64,000 nt of DNA from Vibrio fluminensis (lineage in GTDB: Bacteria; Pseudomonadota; Gammaproteobacteria; Enterobacterales; Vibrionaceae), in assembly GCF_015278125.1 (NCBI RefSeq), contig NZ_JADILO010000001.1:539147-603146 (forward strand). The letters are read 5' to 3'. Shown here piece after piece: positions 17,658-26,211 of this stretch. Made by a program: the position numbers and the translations under genes. The notes under the pieces were generated by a model, which did not search any database, was not told the origin of the DNA, and was given only the letters and a program-made list of their open reading frames with translations. The first letter of the stretch is position 1. Every line of letters begins with the position of its first letter.

Positions 17658-19050
17658 AGACTGCATCTCCACTATCGCTCATACGTTCAACATTACCAAT
17701 ACGTTCAAAGAATTTAATTAAAGCTTGTTGGCTCTGTTTATCGAAAAATACCCCTCTTGATTCAAAGGCTTTGATTAACTCGTGGAAACGAAGTTTGTCT
17801 TGCTCTCCAATGGTTAAGTTGGTTAATAACAATAGATAGTCCTGATTAAATACTAATACGCGACCAGCACGGCCACGGGATTGGGTAAAATGGCTACAAA
17901 ACTCAGATTCTGTTGCTTTGACGTAAAGCTTATTAATCTCATGACGCGTTTCTTTTGAATCAAACTGCATTCTGCTCAACCGAAGTAAATCTGCTAACGC
18001 ATCATGTGGGTTTTCACTGTCACTCAAGTCGAGGTTTAAATCTCGACTCTCTTTAAATGCCTGTGCATAGTTTTTCAGTAAATTAGCAGAGCCAGGAGTT
18101 TGCTGAATATTTTCAGCTAAGGCCCATAGTGGCTGAATGGTGTTCACTGCATTATCAATCTTTTTAGATTGTAGGCTTTCATTCATTGATAGGTACGGAA
18201 AGATATTCCATAACGACTTTGACAACTGTTTAAAGCCATAATCTTTTATCAGATAACGCTCATCACTGGCTTTTTCGCTATCTAATATGTAATAACATAG
18301 TTGCGCTTCCGGCTCCCCTTTCTTCCACCTTTTTAAATTAAGCGCTAGCTGCGCCGTATACAGATGTGCATAGAGGTGTAAGAACTCTTTGAAGATTGAC
18401 AACAGGTATTTGGGTCTTTTACCTAGAAAATGAAGATCTTGCTGTAGATACTTTGCTATAAATGGTAAATATGGCGCTTCACTCGGTTCAGAAAAAGTCA
18501 AAGTTACATCTTTCTCTTTATTACTTGGCTCCATTAACTTCAATAATTCTGAGTACAACTGCTCCTCTAAGAAGTTAAATTGGTTGTTTGGTTTTTCATT
18601 AAAGAAGAAGTTTTGTAATAAATTAGAAAACATTCCACCCAAGCTTGCATCTCTAGCACTGCCTTTCTGCTTAATAGTCTTAAACAATAAAAACTCAGGT
18701 GAGATTTTAAAAATCTGGTCATTGTCAAAGTACATTTTCTCTAGGATTGGCCAGAAATCACTTTCATCTAACTTTTTTTTAAAACTACGCTCGCAGCTCA
18801 ACTTAAATTTTTCGAGCGCTATTTCTGATTCAGTTTTTTCACCCTCTTTAATCGATAATTTTTCATCATCAGTTAATTTTTCCAGGTACAGTTCTTTCCG
18901 ATATGAAGTTTTTACCACATAACCTAATACACTGTCCCAATTAAATATATCTTTTCTATCCTTTGTATTAATTGGAAAGTAGGTAGTTAAAGTGTTATTT
19001 CTCACCCCATCTTTAGACTGGGGCAAGTCCCCTCTTAGCATTAAACTCAT
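17638..19050 (-). CDS. dptG: DptG, component of the phosphorothioation-dependent restriction system
   Basis: 470 aa, starting at ATG 19050 in a four-base ATGA overlap with dptF and overlapping dptH at its end. No catalytic motif stands out. The protein is rich in helices and charged residues, and near the C-terminus it has a basic RGRAGRVLVFNQDYLLLL segment that is conserved in DptG. In characterised systems DptG is needed together with DptF and DptH to restrict unmodified DNA; its individual activity is not settled. The assignment rests on position between dptF and dptH, length and recognisable sequence. Confidence 0.9.
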   Translation of the reverse strand: MSLMLRGDLPQSKDGVRNNTLTTYFPINTKDRKDIFNWDSVLGYVVKTSYRKELYLEKLTDDEKLSIKEGEKTESEIALEKFKLSCERSFKKKLDESDFWPILEKMYFDNDQIFKISPEFLLFKTIKQKGSARDASLGGMFSNLLQNFFFNEKPNNQFNFLEEQLYSELLKLMEPSNKEKDVTLTFSEPSEAPYLPFIAKYLQQDLHFLGKRPKYLLSIFKEFLHLYAHLYTAQLALNLKRWKKGEPEAQLCYYILDSEKASDERYLIKDYGFKQLSKSLWNIFPYLSMNESLQSKKIDNAVNTIQPLWALAENIQQTPGSANLLKNYAQAFKESRDLNLDLSDSENPHDALADLLRLSRMQFDSKETRHEINKLYVKATESEFCSHFTQSRGRAGRVLVFNQDYLLLLTNLTIGEQDKLRFHELIKAFESRGVFFDKQSQQALIKFFERIGNVERMSDSGDAVYVRKTI

Positions 19051-20639
19051 AGTCCACTCACCTCAAAATCCTCATTATCTACGTTGGTTATTTTGTATTG
19101 CTTATTACCTTTTCCAACGATGTAGAGGGTATCGGCACTATTTGCGATATCCGCAATTCCATCAACCAACTCATCCAGCAACACGACCGTATTCTTATCA
19201 TGTTTATTCGGGCGATATCCAGAAACGATACGTTGCATTAAGTGCAGCAAATTGATATTGACCATCAACGATAAGGTTTTATCCCCAACTCGAAAATAAG
19301 CTGTAAAATAGGCTGTATTTTTTTTGTAGTCATTTTTAATCGCTTTAACGTCAGCCTTTAACTCTAATGATGAAGCTAAAAAATATCCATTATGCTCTGA
19401 AATGAAAAACTCTCCTTTCGCCAATCTAGGTGCATTTCGATTATTATACTTATGGATAGCCGTGATTGCTGTTTGACGATAAAAATGACGAAGTTTTTCT
19501 TTTTGCTCAGGTGAGCTATCGAAAGCAGTATGCAACCGCCAAACTTCTGAGTAATTGTCTATTAGGAGCTCATCAAAATCACTCGAAAACTGCTTATGGT
19601 ATTCATTCCCATAGTCGGACTTTCTTAGAACATAAAACAATCGCAAGTAGGATTCCGCATTTAGTCCCCTTCGTATACCAAAAGTAGTCAATGCGGTTTT
19701 ATAGTCGTCAAAGTTAACGTCTGGTAGCTGCAATGAGTGAGACAAAATGAATTTGTCGATTTTTTGTGTACGTTGAATCGATGGGTCAAAGTCTGAAATG
19801 ATATTGCTCAGCTCGTTTTCACCTTTTTCAAATAGGTTATCAAACAAATAGCCAGGGCCAGCAAGCAGATGAAAAATGAAGTCCAATAATGCTCGCGCCG
19901 TTAAGAATTGGTCTTTCATTAAACGCGCTTTGAACAATAGATCGACAATGACATCTTGAACTTCTTCACGCCCTAGTAATTGATAGTTAGCACAAAGCTT
20001 TCTATCAGGACTTTGTTTCTGCATTTCCACATCAAAGTATTGGCGAATTAGGTTTTCATCTGTTGCAGTAATTTTCTTTAGCAGCTCTTTTGCAAACTTA
20101 GAAGTATGACCGTCAATTTCTAACGTAAATTTAGGATAGTCTTCAAAATCTAAAAATATATGATTTTCTAAGGTCGGCTGTTTCTCTAAAAAGGCTTTGA
20201 TTGATGTTGTGACTTCAGTTACCGCCCCTTCTTCAGCATAGTTCCCTAGCATACCAGTATTGATACCTATAACTAGCGGCTTCTCTGTAGTATTAAACTC
20301 AATAAACAGTTCATCCAACGTTTCAATAGCTGAATCACTAGGACGAAAACTGTGGGTTGCATCGAGATGGAAGTCAGCTCTATTTTGATACTCTTTCTTA
20401 TACTTTGTTAGTATTTCGGATTTGCCATCACCACTACTACCACACAAGAAAATGATTTTCTTATCGGTTGAGGATAATCCTTTCAATTGCTTAACAAAGT
20501 CAGCCTCTATATCTGTTTGTACATAAAGATACTTTTTTACAGCATCTAAATCCGTTGATATCGTTGCGTCTCGCTCTGTAGAGACTGCATATGGCGACGA
20601 TTTTGACATCACACTAAGTGCGGTTCGTAAATCTATCAA
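19047..20639 (-). CDS. dptF: DptF, P-loop component of the phosphorothioation-dependent restriction system
   Basis: 530 aa from a TTG start. The N-terminus LRTALSVMSKSSPYAVST is conserved in DptF and lies upstream of the first ATG (codon 11), which supports the TTG start; GGGG lies nine bases before it. A P-loop GSSGDGKS occupies residues 67-74, so this subunit probably binds ATP. The rest is a helical restriction-associated region. It is the first gene of dptF-dptG-dptH and is transcribed towards dnd, so modification and restriction operons converge. The TTG start may limit expression of the restriction complex. Confidence 0.92.
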   Translation of the reverse strand: MIDLRTALSVMSKSSPYAVSTERDATISTDLDAVKKYLYVQTDIEADFVKQLKGLSSTDKKIIFLCGSSGDGKSEILTKYKKEYQNRADFHLDATHSFRPSDSAIETLDELFIEFNTTEKPLVIGINTGMLGNYAEEGAVTEVTTSIKAFLEKQPTLENHIFLDFEDYPKFTLEIDGHTSKFAKELLKKITATDENLIRQYFDVEMQKQSPDRKLCANYQLLGREEVQDVIVDLLFKARLMKDQFLTARALLDFIFHLLAGPGYLFDNLFEKGENELSNIISDFDPSIQRTQKIDKFILSHSLQLPDVNFDDYKTALTTFGIRRGLNAESYLRLFYVLRKSDYGNEYHKQFSSDFDELLIDNYSEVWRLHTAFDSSPEQKEKLRHFYRQTAITAIHKYNNRNAPRLAKGEFFISEHNGYFLASSLELKADVKAIKNDYKKNTAYFTAYFRVGDKTLSLMVNINLLHLMQRIVSGYRPNKHDKNTVVLLDELVDGIADIANSADTLYIVGKGNKQYKITNVDNEDFEVSGL

Positions 20640-21132
20640 GTTTTATAACCCCATGAAAATATTAGGTAGACAGAAGTACAGGTGATTACCAGAGTGGTTT
20701 GCGCTGTTAATCAGCGCTCAATACTGTATAGCTATGCATTGTACCTAATTTAATGTGTACATGTTCATATTCCACTAATTTTTCCTGAAGAAATTCACAT
20801 CTTTGTTATTGGAGGGTTTTGCCAGATCAGTTTTCCCTGTCTTTGTTAATTTTGGAAAGCATCAAGCTGTAACGGCAGGCTCAAATTGGCGCAACAAGTC
20901 GTTGAGCAGAGGATGAAGTATTTCAATATCTACAAGGGTTATCAAATCGTCTGTAACTTTTATTCGCCAACCTTTGAAAAAGGCGGGTTACTCAACATGT
21001 ACTTATTTGATAACCCGTCAAATTTCACAAAATCAATCTATTATTCTCAGTATTTCTACTTAACGGCATAGTGCTCTAATTTGTAGGGAACTGGTAGGCT
21101 TCTGCTATATGCTCACTCAAATGTTCCATGAT
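20640..21132. other. Non-coding stretch at the island edge, with inverted repeats
   Basis: No convincing gene. It should hold the dptF promoter near its left end, but I see no clear -35/-10 pair. A 12-bp inverted repeat GGGTTATCAAAT / ATTTGATAACCC is at 20936-20947 and 21005-21016; the right arm can alternatively fold with a nearer CGGGTTA (from about 20994). The 61-codon frame at 20886-21071 lacks a ribosome site and has no family resemblance. Confidence 0.4.
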
Positions 21133-21300
21133 TTAACGACGAACAGCGATGCATTCTGTCTTATTATTAACAGCCTCGACTTCACCTTTGACTTCATGCG
21201 ATAAACACATATCCACATCGCGGTGATTAAACTCCATTTCATTGAGATACGTAGATGCTATCGTTCGAATACCTTGGCTACTGTTGCGCGCCAAGAAGAT
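21133..21300 (-). pseudogene. Remnant of a tyrosine integrase C-terminus
   Basis: Reading the minus strand, the last ~55 codons before a TAA at 21133 give GIRTIASTYLNE ... DVDMCLSH ... GEVEAVNNKTEC ... RR. This is the C-terminal pattern of P4/phage-type tyrosine integrases (box II HG-x-R, then LSH, then AYNRAEY with the catalytic Tyr, then RR). Here the box II His is Gln, and the catalytic region reads VNNKTEC, so the nucleophilic Tyr is lost. The frame degenerates upstream of about 21300. It lies ~240 bp from the 3' end of the tRNA-Ser gene, the usual place for the integrase of a tRNA-inserted island. Confidence 0.7.
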
Positions 21301-21315
21301 TGAACAAAGAAACTA

Positions 21316-21357
21316 CATAGATTGAAGCTTGTTTTAATGTTCAATCTATGCGGTTTT
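21316..21357 (+). terminator. Hairpin followed by a T run inside the island edge
   Basis: CATAGATTGAA (21316-21326) and TTCAATCTATG (21340-21350) form a perfect 11-bp stem with a 13-base loop, followed by CGGTTTTTA. It could be a terminator of a lost gene or a small RNA end. Confidence 0.4.
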
Positions 21358-21507
21358 TATTCATTTTATGCGTCTCTGGTGTTATTGGAGGATCCGATTC
21401 AACTGGGCGGCATTACTTTACGTGTGACCCAGATTTGTCGATTCGTGCTTAATAGAGAGGAACTGTGCGGGGGATAGATAAACATGAATTATTAAAATAG
21501 ATATACA

Positions 21508-21537
21508 AAAAAACCCCAGCATTTCTGCTAGGGTTTA
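21508..21537 (-). terminator. Terminator downstream of tRNA-Ser
   Basis: On the minus strand, AACCCTAGCAGAAATGCTGGGGTT is followed directly by a run of T residues. It lies a few bases past the CCA end of tRNA-Ser. Confidence 0.7.
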
Positions 21538-21542
21538 AAATG

Positions 21543-21630
21543 TGGCGGTGAGTGAGAGATTCGAACTCTCGATACGTTGCCGTATACACACTTTCCAGGC
21601 GTGCTCCTTCAGCCACTCGGACAACTCACC
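21543..21630 (-). tRNA. tRNA-Ser (anticodon GGA)
   Basis: 88 bases including an encoded CCA. The acceptor arm GGTGAGT pairs with ACTCACC, there is a long variable arm typical of serine tRNAs, the T-loop is TTCGAAT, and the anticodon loop is CTGGAAA with anticodon GGA (reads UCC/UCU). The 3' end faces the PT island, and the nearby integrase remnant suggests this gene was the attachment site. Confidence 0.95.
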
Positions 21631-21750
21631 GAATCAAATTGTGGTTAGCGATGTTCGCTAACGAGGCGCTAATTTAATGATTCTAGGAGGTTAGGTCAAG
21701 AGCTAAGCCGAAAAAATCCCATTTAGCGCGTTTGATTGGTTACGTTGTGG

Positions 21751-22251
21751 CTAATCTGCTGCTGGTTTGTCCACTAACACTTCAGAAACGGCTTCTTGTA
21801 CCACTTCTTGTACGTAGTAACCCGGTACTTTAAACCAGCGGCGGCATGTATCAAGAAAGTGGCCGTAAAGCACACCCATCACACATGAAACCACAGCATT
21901 CGATGCAACTGCTGTTGCGATCTGCTCAAGGTTCGCCCCTACCACCAGCAAAATACACGCGTAAACCGGTGATTGGAATAATACGTAAGCACTTAGATCT
22001 GAAATGTTCTTCATTAAATGAGATGGTGAGATGCGGCCGCCCATGCGCAGCATAAAATCTCTAAACACGCCATAAGGCCATGCTATCGCGATATTCACTG
22101 GAATAGATAAGGTACGAGACGCCAAAGACTGCTCAAACGTCATACCTGAAATAAATATCTCTATAATCATGCCAGTAACAAAACAAAACACGACCATAGC
22201 AAAAGTGTCTGCTAATGCATTTCGAATACTGAATGAACCACGGATTTTCAT
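21751..22251 (-). CDS. alaE: L-alanine exporter AlaE
   Basis: 166 aa from ATG 22251, with GAGGTGGTA upstream; a GTG six bases earlier is in frame but less likely. The segments [18 protein letters not shown] and [17 protein letters not shown]...RD are characteristic of AlaE, a small inner-membrane protein with four helices that exports excess L-alanine. It is slightly longer than the Escherichia protein (149 aa), with an extra C-terminal acidic tail. It is the first core gene right of the tRNA-Ser and appears monocistronic. Confidence 0.88.
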   Translation of the reverse strand: MKIRGSFSIRNALADTFAMVVFCFVTGMIIEIFISGMTFEQSLASRTLSIPVNIAIAWPYGVFRDFMLRMGGRISPSHLMKNISDLSAYVLFQSPVYACILLVVGANLEQIATAVASNAVVSCVMGVLYGHFLDTCRRWFKVPGYYVQEVVQEAVSEVLVDKPAAD

Positions 22252-22410
22252 TACCACCTCAACATATAATTCTGCTGAAACAACATTTTAACAACATCAA
22301 TATCTAGTCTTTTTGAAATAACTAGCAATTAGCGCCATTAGAACACTAAATAAGCAGAACTAGATTCCATATTTCACATTGCAGAGTGGATAAATCACTG
22401 TTTTTAGAAC

Positions 22411-22446
22411 AAAAAGCAGCTAAAGCTACTACCATGACTTTAGCTG
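22411..22446 (-). terminator. Terminator of the hybrid histidine kinase gene
   Basis: The stem CAGCTAAAG/CTTTAGCTG (22417-22425 with 22438-22446) is followed on the minus strand by five T residues. It lies about 40 bases past the kinase stop codon. Confidence 0.7.
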
Positions 22447-22485
22447 TTTATTAGAAGGTTCGGTGTTTATAAATTACTCAGTAAA

Positions 22486-24897
22486 TTAAGCGTCTTTTAG
22501 TAACACGGTCAGTACATCTAGCTCTTGTTGGGAAGGGAGTTGTTTGTCTTTAACAAGTGGTGCCAGTAGGGCTCCGGCATCACTTTCTGCATCGTGGTTA
22601 AAGTAGCGGTATATGTTAGTCAGTATCTGATGCGCTTCGTCTTGCTTTTGATCTTCCACAGCAATATAGAGTGAAACTAACTGCTCTTCGGCATTGAAAG
22701 GTGCTGCAAATTGTAGTTCTTGTAGTGATTTATACTGATAGAGCTTATCCGAATGGCGATAGAGCATATCGTCGAGTTCTTTCTCATCAATCGGTTTAGA
22801 GACGATGCCATCCACACCCGCAGCGCGCATGCGCTCTTGAGTCTCTTTAAATAGGTCAGCGGTACAGCCAAAGATCAGCGTATTGGCAACCGGGGAATGC
22901 AGCGCTCTAATCTCTTGTGTGGCCGTAATACCATCTTTTACTGGCATATGGTTATCCATCATGATCAGATCAAACTGGCTTACTTGCACGGCTTCTACTG
23001 CTTGCTCACCATCCCCCACGCAGTGGCACTCAAAACCTTTAGCTGACATAAAGCTCTTGATAATGATGGTATTGGTGCGGTTATCCTCCACAATCAGTGC
23101 TTTAAGCCCTTTGTAGTTAAGCTTTTTATGCTCACGGTTTTCTGCCTTTTCAGGTTGGCAGATTTCCATCTCAAGGATCACATCAAACGTGGTGCCTTTT
23201 CCAAGTTCGCTCTGCACTGAGACATCGCCATGCATCAATTCGCTAATCTGCTTAACTATCGCGAGCCCTAACCCTGTACCACCAAAGCGGCGTGTGGTTG
23301 AAGACTCGGCTTGCACAAACGGCCTAAAGATCTTTTCTAACGCTGATTTATCAATCCCTACCCCAGAATCTGTCACTTTAATATTGATGCAGTTGCGGCC
23401 ATCCATCTCAATTTCATCAAAACTGATTTTGACAAAACCTTGTGAGGTAAACTTAACGGCGTTATTCAGCAGGTTAAACAAGATCTGACGCAAGCGCGCT
23501 TTATCTGAAGTGTACCAACGCAGATTATCAACGTTGTTTTCAATCTCAAACTTAAGCCCTTTCTCAGCGCATAGGGTGTGATAAACACTATTAATACTGC
23601 CAATAATTGATTGGAGTGGGAACGGCGCTTTCTCTAGCTCCAGATGCCCTTGTTCAATTTTAGAGAAGTCTAAGATCTCATTGAGGAGCATCATCATGTG
23701 GTCGCCTGAGTCATAAAGCGTCTTTAAGTGCTTACGCTGCTCGTGAGTGAGATCGGTTTTGAGTAGGATTTGCGCCGTACCTAATACCCCATTCATCGGA
23801 GTGCGCACTTCATGGGAAATCGTAGCAAGGAAGGCGCTTTTAGCACGCATTGAGGCGAGCGCTTTTTTCTTCTCTTGCTCTAAGAACACAGTCTTTTGAT
23901 TAAACACATCGATGAGGTGTTTAATCTCGTCATCATTTTTATAGTCGAGGTTGATCAAACCGCCATGTTTGGAATCATCCACTTCGCGGGCAATCTGTGA
24001 AATGGGATCAATCAGCGAGCGGTTGATCACCACATAGCCGATCAATACACATAGCAACATGATAGGCACTATGCCCATCTCAACTTTGGTGACTAAGTCA
24101 TAAGCTTGATCAGCAACCAATCTGTCCGCATTCACAACATCAATTGTCCAACCAAAATCACCAAATTGATGCTCGCTAATGTAGATCCCTTCAACCACCT
24201 TGAAATTATGTTCAAGCACCACTTCACCTTGGCTGTCGCGGATCAATACCCCCAACTCATTCTGTACTGAATTGAGTTTTATGAATTCAACTAAACTCTC
24301 AAGTGACAAGTCAATGGTGGCAACACCAGCAAACTGGTCATCTATATAGTAAGGAGAAGAGGCAGTGATCATCTGCACGTGAGTAAAGGGGTCAATATAA
24401 ACGGATGACCAAGCGACGGTGCCAAGCGGTTTATTGGCAACGTCAGTATACCAAGGCTCACCATCATAGCCCCCCGTGGCGGGGTTGTCCCAAGAGTAAA
24501 TGCGATCTATTGCGCCGTCTTTGGCTCGATTGAAAAATTGGCTTTTGTAAGGGCTGCGTGCATCATTAAGATCCGGTTTTGGCCATAACCCACCACTCAC
24601 AGCAGCACCATCAATTAAACCAAAAAGATTACGTAAAATCTCGCCCTGCAGTTCAGCTGACTCTCCCGTGTTACCGATGCTAACTATGCTTTGCAATACT
24701 CCCAACGGGTTCTCTAGTGAGGCTTCAATCTCGTTAGAGATAATGTTTGATCTCGAATCAAGGTTGCGGATCAACTGCTCGCGAATCGGTGGTTCCACAA
24801 CAAAATAGCTCACCGTACCCACTATCGCGACCACAAATGCCAAGTAGATAGTCAGTGCAAAAATGCTTTGTCGTTTAAGGGATGAACTCGTAGCCAT
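22486..24897 (-). CDS. Hybrid sensor histidine kinase/response regulator with periplasmic Cache sensor
   Basis: 803 aa from ATG 24897 (the longer TTG frame adds two residues). Order: N-terminal membrane helix (about 12-35), a periplasmic PDC/dCache-like sensor (about 36-270, with YDGEPWY and ASSPYYIDD typical of the fold), a second membrane helix, HAMP-like linker, HisKA domain with ISHEVRTP (His362), ATPase domain with N, G1 (DSGVGID) and G2 (FGGTGLGLAI) boxes, a receiver domain with phosphoacceptor Asp648 in MMDNHMP, and a C-terminal helical extension. It has no HPt domain and no regulator nearby, so the phosphorelay partner is elsewhere. Dissolved small molecules are typical Cache ligands; the ligand here is unknown. 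Confidence 0.88.
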   Translation of the reverse strand: MATSSSLKRQSIFALTIYLAFVVAIVGTVSYFVVEPPIREQLIRNLDSRSNIISNEIEASLENPLGVLQSIVSIGNTGESAELQGEILRNLFGLIDGAAVSGGLWPKPDLNDARSPYKSQFFNRAKDGAIDRIYSWDNPATGGYDGEPWYTDVANKPLGTVAWSSVYIDPFTHVQMITASSPYYIDDQFAGVATIDLSLESLVEFIKLNSVQNELGVLIRDSQGEVVLEHNFKVVEGIYISEHQFGDFGWTIDVVNADRLVADQAYDLVTKVEMGIVPIMLLCVLIGYVVINRSLIDPISQIAREVDDSKHGGLINLDYKNDDEIKHLIDVFNQKTVFLEQEKKKALASMRAKSAFLATISHEVRTPMNGVLGTAQILLKTDLTHEQRKHLKTLYDSGDHMMMLLNEILDFSKIEQGHLELEKAPFPLQSIIGSINSVYHTLCAEKGLKFEIENNVDNLRWYTSDKARLRQILFNLLNNAVKFTSQGFVKISFDEIEMDGRNCINIKVTDSGVGIDKSALEKIFRPFVQAESSTTRRFGGTGLGLAIVKQISELMHGDVSVQSELGKGTTFDVILEMEICQPEKAENREHKKLNYKGLKALIVEDNRTNTIIIKSFMSAKGFECHCVGDGEQAVEAVQVSQFDLIMMDNHMPVKDGITATQEIRALHSPVANTLIFGCTADLFKETQERMRAAGVDGIVSKPIDEKELDDMLYRHSDKLYQYKSLQELQFAAPFNAEEQLVSLYIAVEDQKQDEAHQILTNIYRYFNHDAESDAGALLAPLVKDKQLPSQQELDVLTVLLKDA

Positions 24898-25011
24898 AAC
24901 CAACTGAATTTTTGATATTTAATAGAAATTATAGTTAATAGATCCCAACCGCAAACTATTTTTGTTAACAATGGGCTGTTACTATACCTCTATCCAAATA
25001 TTAAAAACTTA

Positions 25012-25596
25012 ATGGTATTGATTTTGACTTTACAAGAAATCCTTTCACAGCCAGAACTTGAAGGTAAGCTAATTAATGAAGCAAAGACTCACGGCTTCGT
25101 GACTGCAATGGCAGCTGCGCCTCATACGCTTGACCCACATGAGTGGCTACCATTCCTTTGGGGTGGTGAAGAAGTGGCACCATTTAGCGATGGTGAACAG
25201 CTAGAGTGTTACATCGAGCAAGTGATTGGTCTTTGGAACCAATACCGCCCGGCACTAATGGGTAACCAATGGCAATGGCCTGAAGGTTGTGCGCTGGACG
25301 AAGAAGAGATCGTGACAGCTGAAGCGCGTGACTTCTGTGAAGGCCTACTGCAAGGCTGGCAGCTATCTCGTGATGATTGGGAAGCTATCATGCCTGAAGA
25401 CAGCCAAGACAATGCTCTGCTTGGCGGCGTACTGTTGTCACTGACGATGCTTTACGATCCAGAAACTTCTATCGCGACGCTAGCGGAGCAAGGCATTGAA
25501 GGTTTAGAGCAGTTTGAAGAGATCTTCAACGCGATGCCAACCATGCTATGCGGCCTAACCATGCGCGGCATGCAGCTAGTCGAAGCTGGCGAATAA
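25012..25596 (+). CDS. YecA/UPF0149-family protein
   Basis: 194 aa. It belongs to the UPF0149/YecA family of small helical, acidic proteins found in gammaproteobacteria; THGFVTAMAAAP and EWLPFLWGGEE are its hallmarks. There is no C-terminal zinc-binding SEC-C tail in this copy. The function of the family is unknown. The ATG at 25012 is taken as start, although a TTG at 25024 gives the N-terminus (MTLQEIL) usual in relatives, and neither has a strong ribosome site. A terminator follows at once, so the gene stands alone. Confidence 0.8.
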   Translation: MVLILTLQEILSQPELEGKLINEAKTHGFVTAMAAAPHTLDPHEWLPFLWGGEEVAPFSDGEQLECYIEQVIGLWNQYRPALMGNQWQWPEGCALDEEEIVTAEARDFCEGLLQGWQLSRDDWEAIMPEDSQDNALLGGVLLSLTMLYDPETSIATLAEQGIEGLEQFEEIFNAMPTMLCGLTMRGMQLVEAGE

Positions 25597-25628
25597 GCTT
25601 TGCATTTAGGCTAGTAATAGATACGAAT

Positions 25629-25654
25629 GGCCTCACGAAAGTGAGGCCTTTTTT
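25629..25654 (+). terminator. Rho-independent terminator after the YecA-family gene
   Basis: GGCCTCAC-GAAA-GTGAGGCC hairpin (25629-25648) followed by six T residues. Confidence 0.9.
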
Positions 25655-25677
25655 GTATGTGTTGGAAGCAATGAAGA

Positions 25678-25840
25678 GCGAGATTCCTGACTGCGCCTGC
25701 GGCTATCAGGAATGACAAATTTGAGCTTTGGCTGTCATAAATGACAGATTTGAACTGCTGCAGTCATCAATGAGCGTTCTGAGCTTTTACTATCATGAAA
25801 GACAATTTTAACCTTGTGACTATCAGGCATTGCTTGTTGA
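25678..25840. repeat. Degenerate 29-30 bp tandem repeats, cluster 1
   Basis: A 45-bp core (25678-25722) contains a near-palindrome (ATTCCTGA...TCAGGAAT) and leads into about five diverged units beginning GGCTATCA/GCTGTCAT/CTATCATG at roughly 25701, 25730, 25759, 25789 and 25819, a period of 29-30 bases. Each unit runs GGCTATCAxGAATGACAAATTT with substitutions. Confidence 0.6.
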
Positions 25841-26110
25841 CTCAGCTTACCAAGTTACAGCGCACTAAAATCCAACAACAAACGACCAATTAGGTAAAAA
25901 TTCAGGACGAAATTTTTAGGTTTTCGGTGTCGGGAACACCTAAAACCGACCGGACAGCGTCAGTGATACTAAATACCTTTCTGATTACTCCATTCCCTAA
26001 ATATTTAGCCATAGCAAAGAGTAATTGGACCGCTTTCACGAAAGCTCAAAAAAACGGAAGGGTATTAAGCGGGACATACCTGCTAATAGGCTGGTTTGTA
26101 TAGATCAAAA
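25841..26110. other. Non-coding spacer between the two repeat clusters
   Basis: About 270 bp with no supportable gene. It includes a small hairpin GGTGT-CGGGA-ACACC near 25930. Nothing else is recognised. Confidence 0.3.
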
Positions 26111-26211
26111 GCGAGATTCCTGACTACGCCTACGGCTATCAGGAATGACAAATTTAAGTTATGGCTATCAAGGATGACAAATTTAGGCTCAGGCTATGAT
26201 AAATGACAGCA
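26111..26211. repeat. Degenerate 29-30 bp tandem repeats, cluster 2
   Basis: Positions 26111-26155 repeat the 45-bp core of cluster 1 with two G-to-A changes. Further units begin at about 26134, 26163 and 26192 (GGCTATCA, GGCTATCA, GGCTATGA), again 29 bases apart, up to the end of the potassium channel gene. Confidence 0.6.

Noticed and set aside
1..20640. Second copy of the tRNA-Ser 3' end as the left attachment site
   Set aside because: I found no match to the tRNA 3' segment in the island part of the window; the left end must lie outside.
20886..21071. 61-codon plus-strand frame at the island edge
   Set aside because: No ribosome site, no family resemblance, and it overlaps inverted repeats.
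25678..26211. Possible CRISPR array because of the 29-30 base period
   Set aside because: Every unit is a diverged copy of the same sequence, with no constant repeats separated by unique spacers and no cas genes.
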